Shown one piece after another: positions 5,185 to 6,495 of a stretch of 6,495 nucleotides of DNA. Source of the stretch: an uncultured Bacilli bacterium (GTDB lineage: Bacteria > Bacillota_I > Bacilli_A > RF39 > UBA660); NCBI GenBank assembly GCA_948497845.1, contig CAOOMX010000054.1, positions 1 through 6,495 of the forward strand, in the 5' to 3' direction. Under the pieces are notes generated by a model that saw only the letters and a list, made by a program, of their open reading frames with translations, was not told the DNA's origin and made no database searches. Each line of letters opens with the position of its first letter. Within the stretch, counting starts at the first letter, position 1. Position numbers and translations under genes: made by a program.

Positions 5185-6495
5185 TTATATTTCTATTCTA
5201 AATGGGTCAGATTCTGTTCCAAGACCTCCCGATATCTTCACGCTTGATACCAGATTGAAGGTAGGCCGCACGCGAAGGCCTCCGCCAGACACAGGAGTAT
5301 TTAATACAGGACCTGCAGTATAAACCATGAACACGCGATCTGAAGTATCCGCACAGTTGTTACAGAAACTTATGGTCCAATAGTTTTCTCCATTTCCCAT
5401 CCAGTTCAAGTTTAACGGCGACATGTAATTTAATAATTCTGTTGTCCAATAATTTGATTCTGCTGCATATCCGTATTCATTTGCATATGGCATTCCTATT
5501 TTTGCTTCATATGTTGTGCTTCTCTTATTTGCTCCTACTTCATAATCATATGTATCTTTTACTGTAGTATCTTCATTTAGATTTTCATATCCTATTCCTC
5601 CCACATTCCATGTTGTTGTGGCTATTTTATCCGCCCATGTTGGACCTAGGTTTGTTAGGAATGTTCCATTTAGTGATTCTGTATTTAATGTACTGTTAGC
5701 CCATATATTGGTTCCATTGTCTGATTGACCACTCCAAGAGAAAATGTTATTTGCAAAATGAGCTGCTGTTCCTATTTCTACTGTGGTGGCGTATGTCGCA
5801 TGTACTAGCTTCGTTTGATCTCCATACACTCCGATAATTCTGTATAGGTTTGCACTTGGACAAGTTTCTGCATCTGATCCAAAACATACATAATTATTTG
5901 GGTTTGCTCCTGTATATCTGTACGAATCATCTTCTGCCCCATTTGCTAAATTCACATCATGATGTAATAAAGCTGGTTCTAATGTTGCATTGTCTTTTAA
6001 GCATTGAGACATATTTTGTCCTACGCATTTATCTGCTAGCGTTACTTCTATTGGTTCTTGTTGAATGGATAACTGTGCATTGAATGCTTTTCCTGTATTT
6101 TCTTTTTGATTCGTTTCTAAATTTACTAGTATTATGGATATGTTCCATTCTTCTGTTACTTTTTCTGTGGTTGCATGTATTTCTTTATCTTTTGCTATCG
6201 TTATTAATTCTTTTGCTGTTGTTATATCAAAGCCTGATACGTCCCCTACTGTTACGTAGTTAAGTCCACTTATGCTTGTTAATTCTGTTCCATCTGGAGA
6301 AGTTACCCTTAATAAAAGTTCTGCTGTATTATTTTCTGATGTATATGTAAACTCATTTTTTAGTATTTTTAAATATACTTGGTAGTTATAAGTAGCATCA
6401 TTCGTTGTATTATTAGCCATTAATTCTACTTGTCCTGTTGTTGCATCACTTAGATTTCCTTTATCTTTACCAAAGTTTTCTTGATTAGCTACGAT
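5185..6495 (-). CDS. Large surface/secreted protein, 5' end outside the window (C-terminal 436 residues visible)
   Basis: The frame stays open to the window edge. The 25 codons upstream of the in-frame ATG at 6420 (GKDKGNLSDATTGQVEL...) read naturally into the next segment, and no ribosome binding site precedes that ATG. The true start therefore lies beyond 6495. Visible residues ~20-148 look like a beta-sandwich surface domain (NYQVYLKILKNEFTYTSE, then AELLLRVTSPDG). Residues ~157-436 form a second domain rich in Asn, Thr, Tyr and Trp, with three Cys pairs (157/165, 204/212, 378/381) that could be extracellular disulfides. Its signatures are NLYRIIGVYGDQTKLVHATYA, WTIS and GGLRVRPTFNL, ending GTESDPFRIEI. 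The WTIS...VRPTFNL ending recalls DUF6273-like modules and, more loosely, C-type-lectin-like folds. Role inferred: cell-surface binding or display. Base composition changes sharply near the 3' end. The gene is convergent with tetR, so it is probably unrelated to the exporter. Confidence 0.8.
   Translation of the reverse strand: MVANQENFGKDKGNLSDATTGQVELMANNTTNDATYNYQVYLKILKNEFTYTSENNTAELLLRVTSPDGTELTSISGLNYVTVGDVSGFDITTAKELITIAKDKEIHATTEKVTEEWNISIILVNLETNQKENTGKAFNAQLSIQQEPIEVTLADKCVGQNMSQCLKDNATLEPALLHHDVNLANGAEDDSYRYTGANPNNYVCFGSDAETCPSANLYRIIGVYGDQTKLVHATYATTVEIGTAAHFANNIFSWSGQSDNGTNIWANSTLNTESLNGTFLTNLGPTWADKIATTTWNVGGIGYENLNEDTTVKDTYDYEVGANKRSTTYEAKIGMPYANEYGYAAESNYWTTELLNYMSPLNLNWMGNGENYWTISFCNNCADTSDRVFMVYTAGPVLNTPVSGGGLRVRPTFNLVSSVKISGGLGTESDPFRIEI
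5221..5421 (-). other. GC-shifted 3' segment of the surface-protein gene, candidate variable or imported cassette
   Basis: By hand count, 5221-5340 is about 51% GC and 5221-5400 about 47%. In comparison, 5401-5460 is 32%, 5521-5580 is 28%, and a sample inside the MMPL gene is about 25%. The codons shift too: CGC twice, CGG, four GTG, two TCG, GCG, CCG and CTG. Upstream in the same gene, Arg is AGA. Asn here is often AAC. The segment encodes the C-terminal module from about MSPLNLNW to VKISGG. The frame is intact and the protein motif is continuous, so this is a change of DNA origin or mutation process, not a broken gene. Confidence 0.6.

Noticed and set aside
5179..5226. GGTCT / AGACC inverted pair across the convergent stops
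   Set aside because: Five-base arms 38 bases apart are expected by chance; no T-run follows.
5850..6083. Plus-strand Leu/His-rich open frame of 77 codons
   Set aside because: Antisense to the surface-protein gene, whose frame is clearly real; no start signals.
6418..6420. ATG as the start of the surface-protein gene
   Set aside because: No ribosome binding site precedes it, and the same frame continues without a stop to 6495 in protein-like sequence.

Overview
The window comes from an AT-rich, low-GC Gram-positive type bacterium. The evidence is the roughly 25-35% GC of most coding DNA, AGGAGG-like ribosome binding sites, TAA stops at all five genes, and the protein families present. The surface protein at the right end resembles families I associate with uncultured gut Bacilli/Clostridia lineages. 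That placement is an impression, not a measured result.

Layout, left to right. (1) 1-89: no gene; a weak terminator hairpin closes the first gene. (2) 90-854 (-): a small membrane-anchored protein of unknown function. It has its own apparent promoter, whose -10 and start region are covered by a perfect 21-bp dyad. (3) 919-2376 (-) and 2376-4427 (-): a translationally coupled pair overlapping by one base (TAATG). The upstream gene is an MMPL/RND-type 12-TM exporter. The downstream gene is a secreted protein with two blocks of xxxLxxG heptads, related to the extracellular part of YhgE/Pip proteins. A hairpin ends this operon. (4) 4428-4606: divergent control region. (5) 4607-5170 (+): a TetR-family regulator with its own promoter. 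(6) 5185 to beyond 6495 (-): a large, partial surface protein convergent with tetR, with only 14 bases between the two stops.

The central unit is a regulated export locus: a TetR repressor divergent from an MMPL exporter and a secreted coiled-coil-like partner. The likely job is proton-driven export of a lipid, a hydrophobic compound or a drug, with the heptad-repeat protein acting outside the membrane. The substrate cannot be read from sequence.

The most unusual signal is at the 3' end of the surface-protein gene. Its last ~200 bases are about 47% GC (51% in 5221-5340) and use codons rare elsewhere in the window (CGC, CGG, GTG, GCG, TCG). This segment encodes the C-terminal ...WTIS...VRPTFNL... 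module. The pattern fits a swapped or diversified cassette, possibly a diversity-generating retroelement target. No template repeat or reverse transcriptase lies in this window, so that remains a hypothesis.
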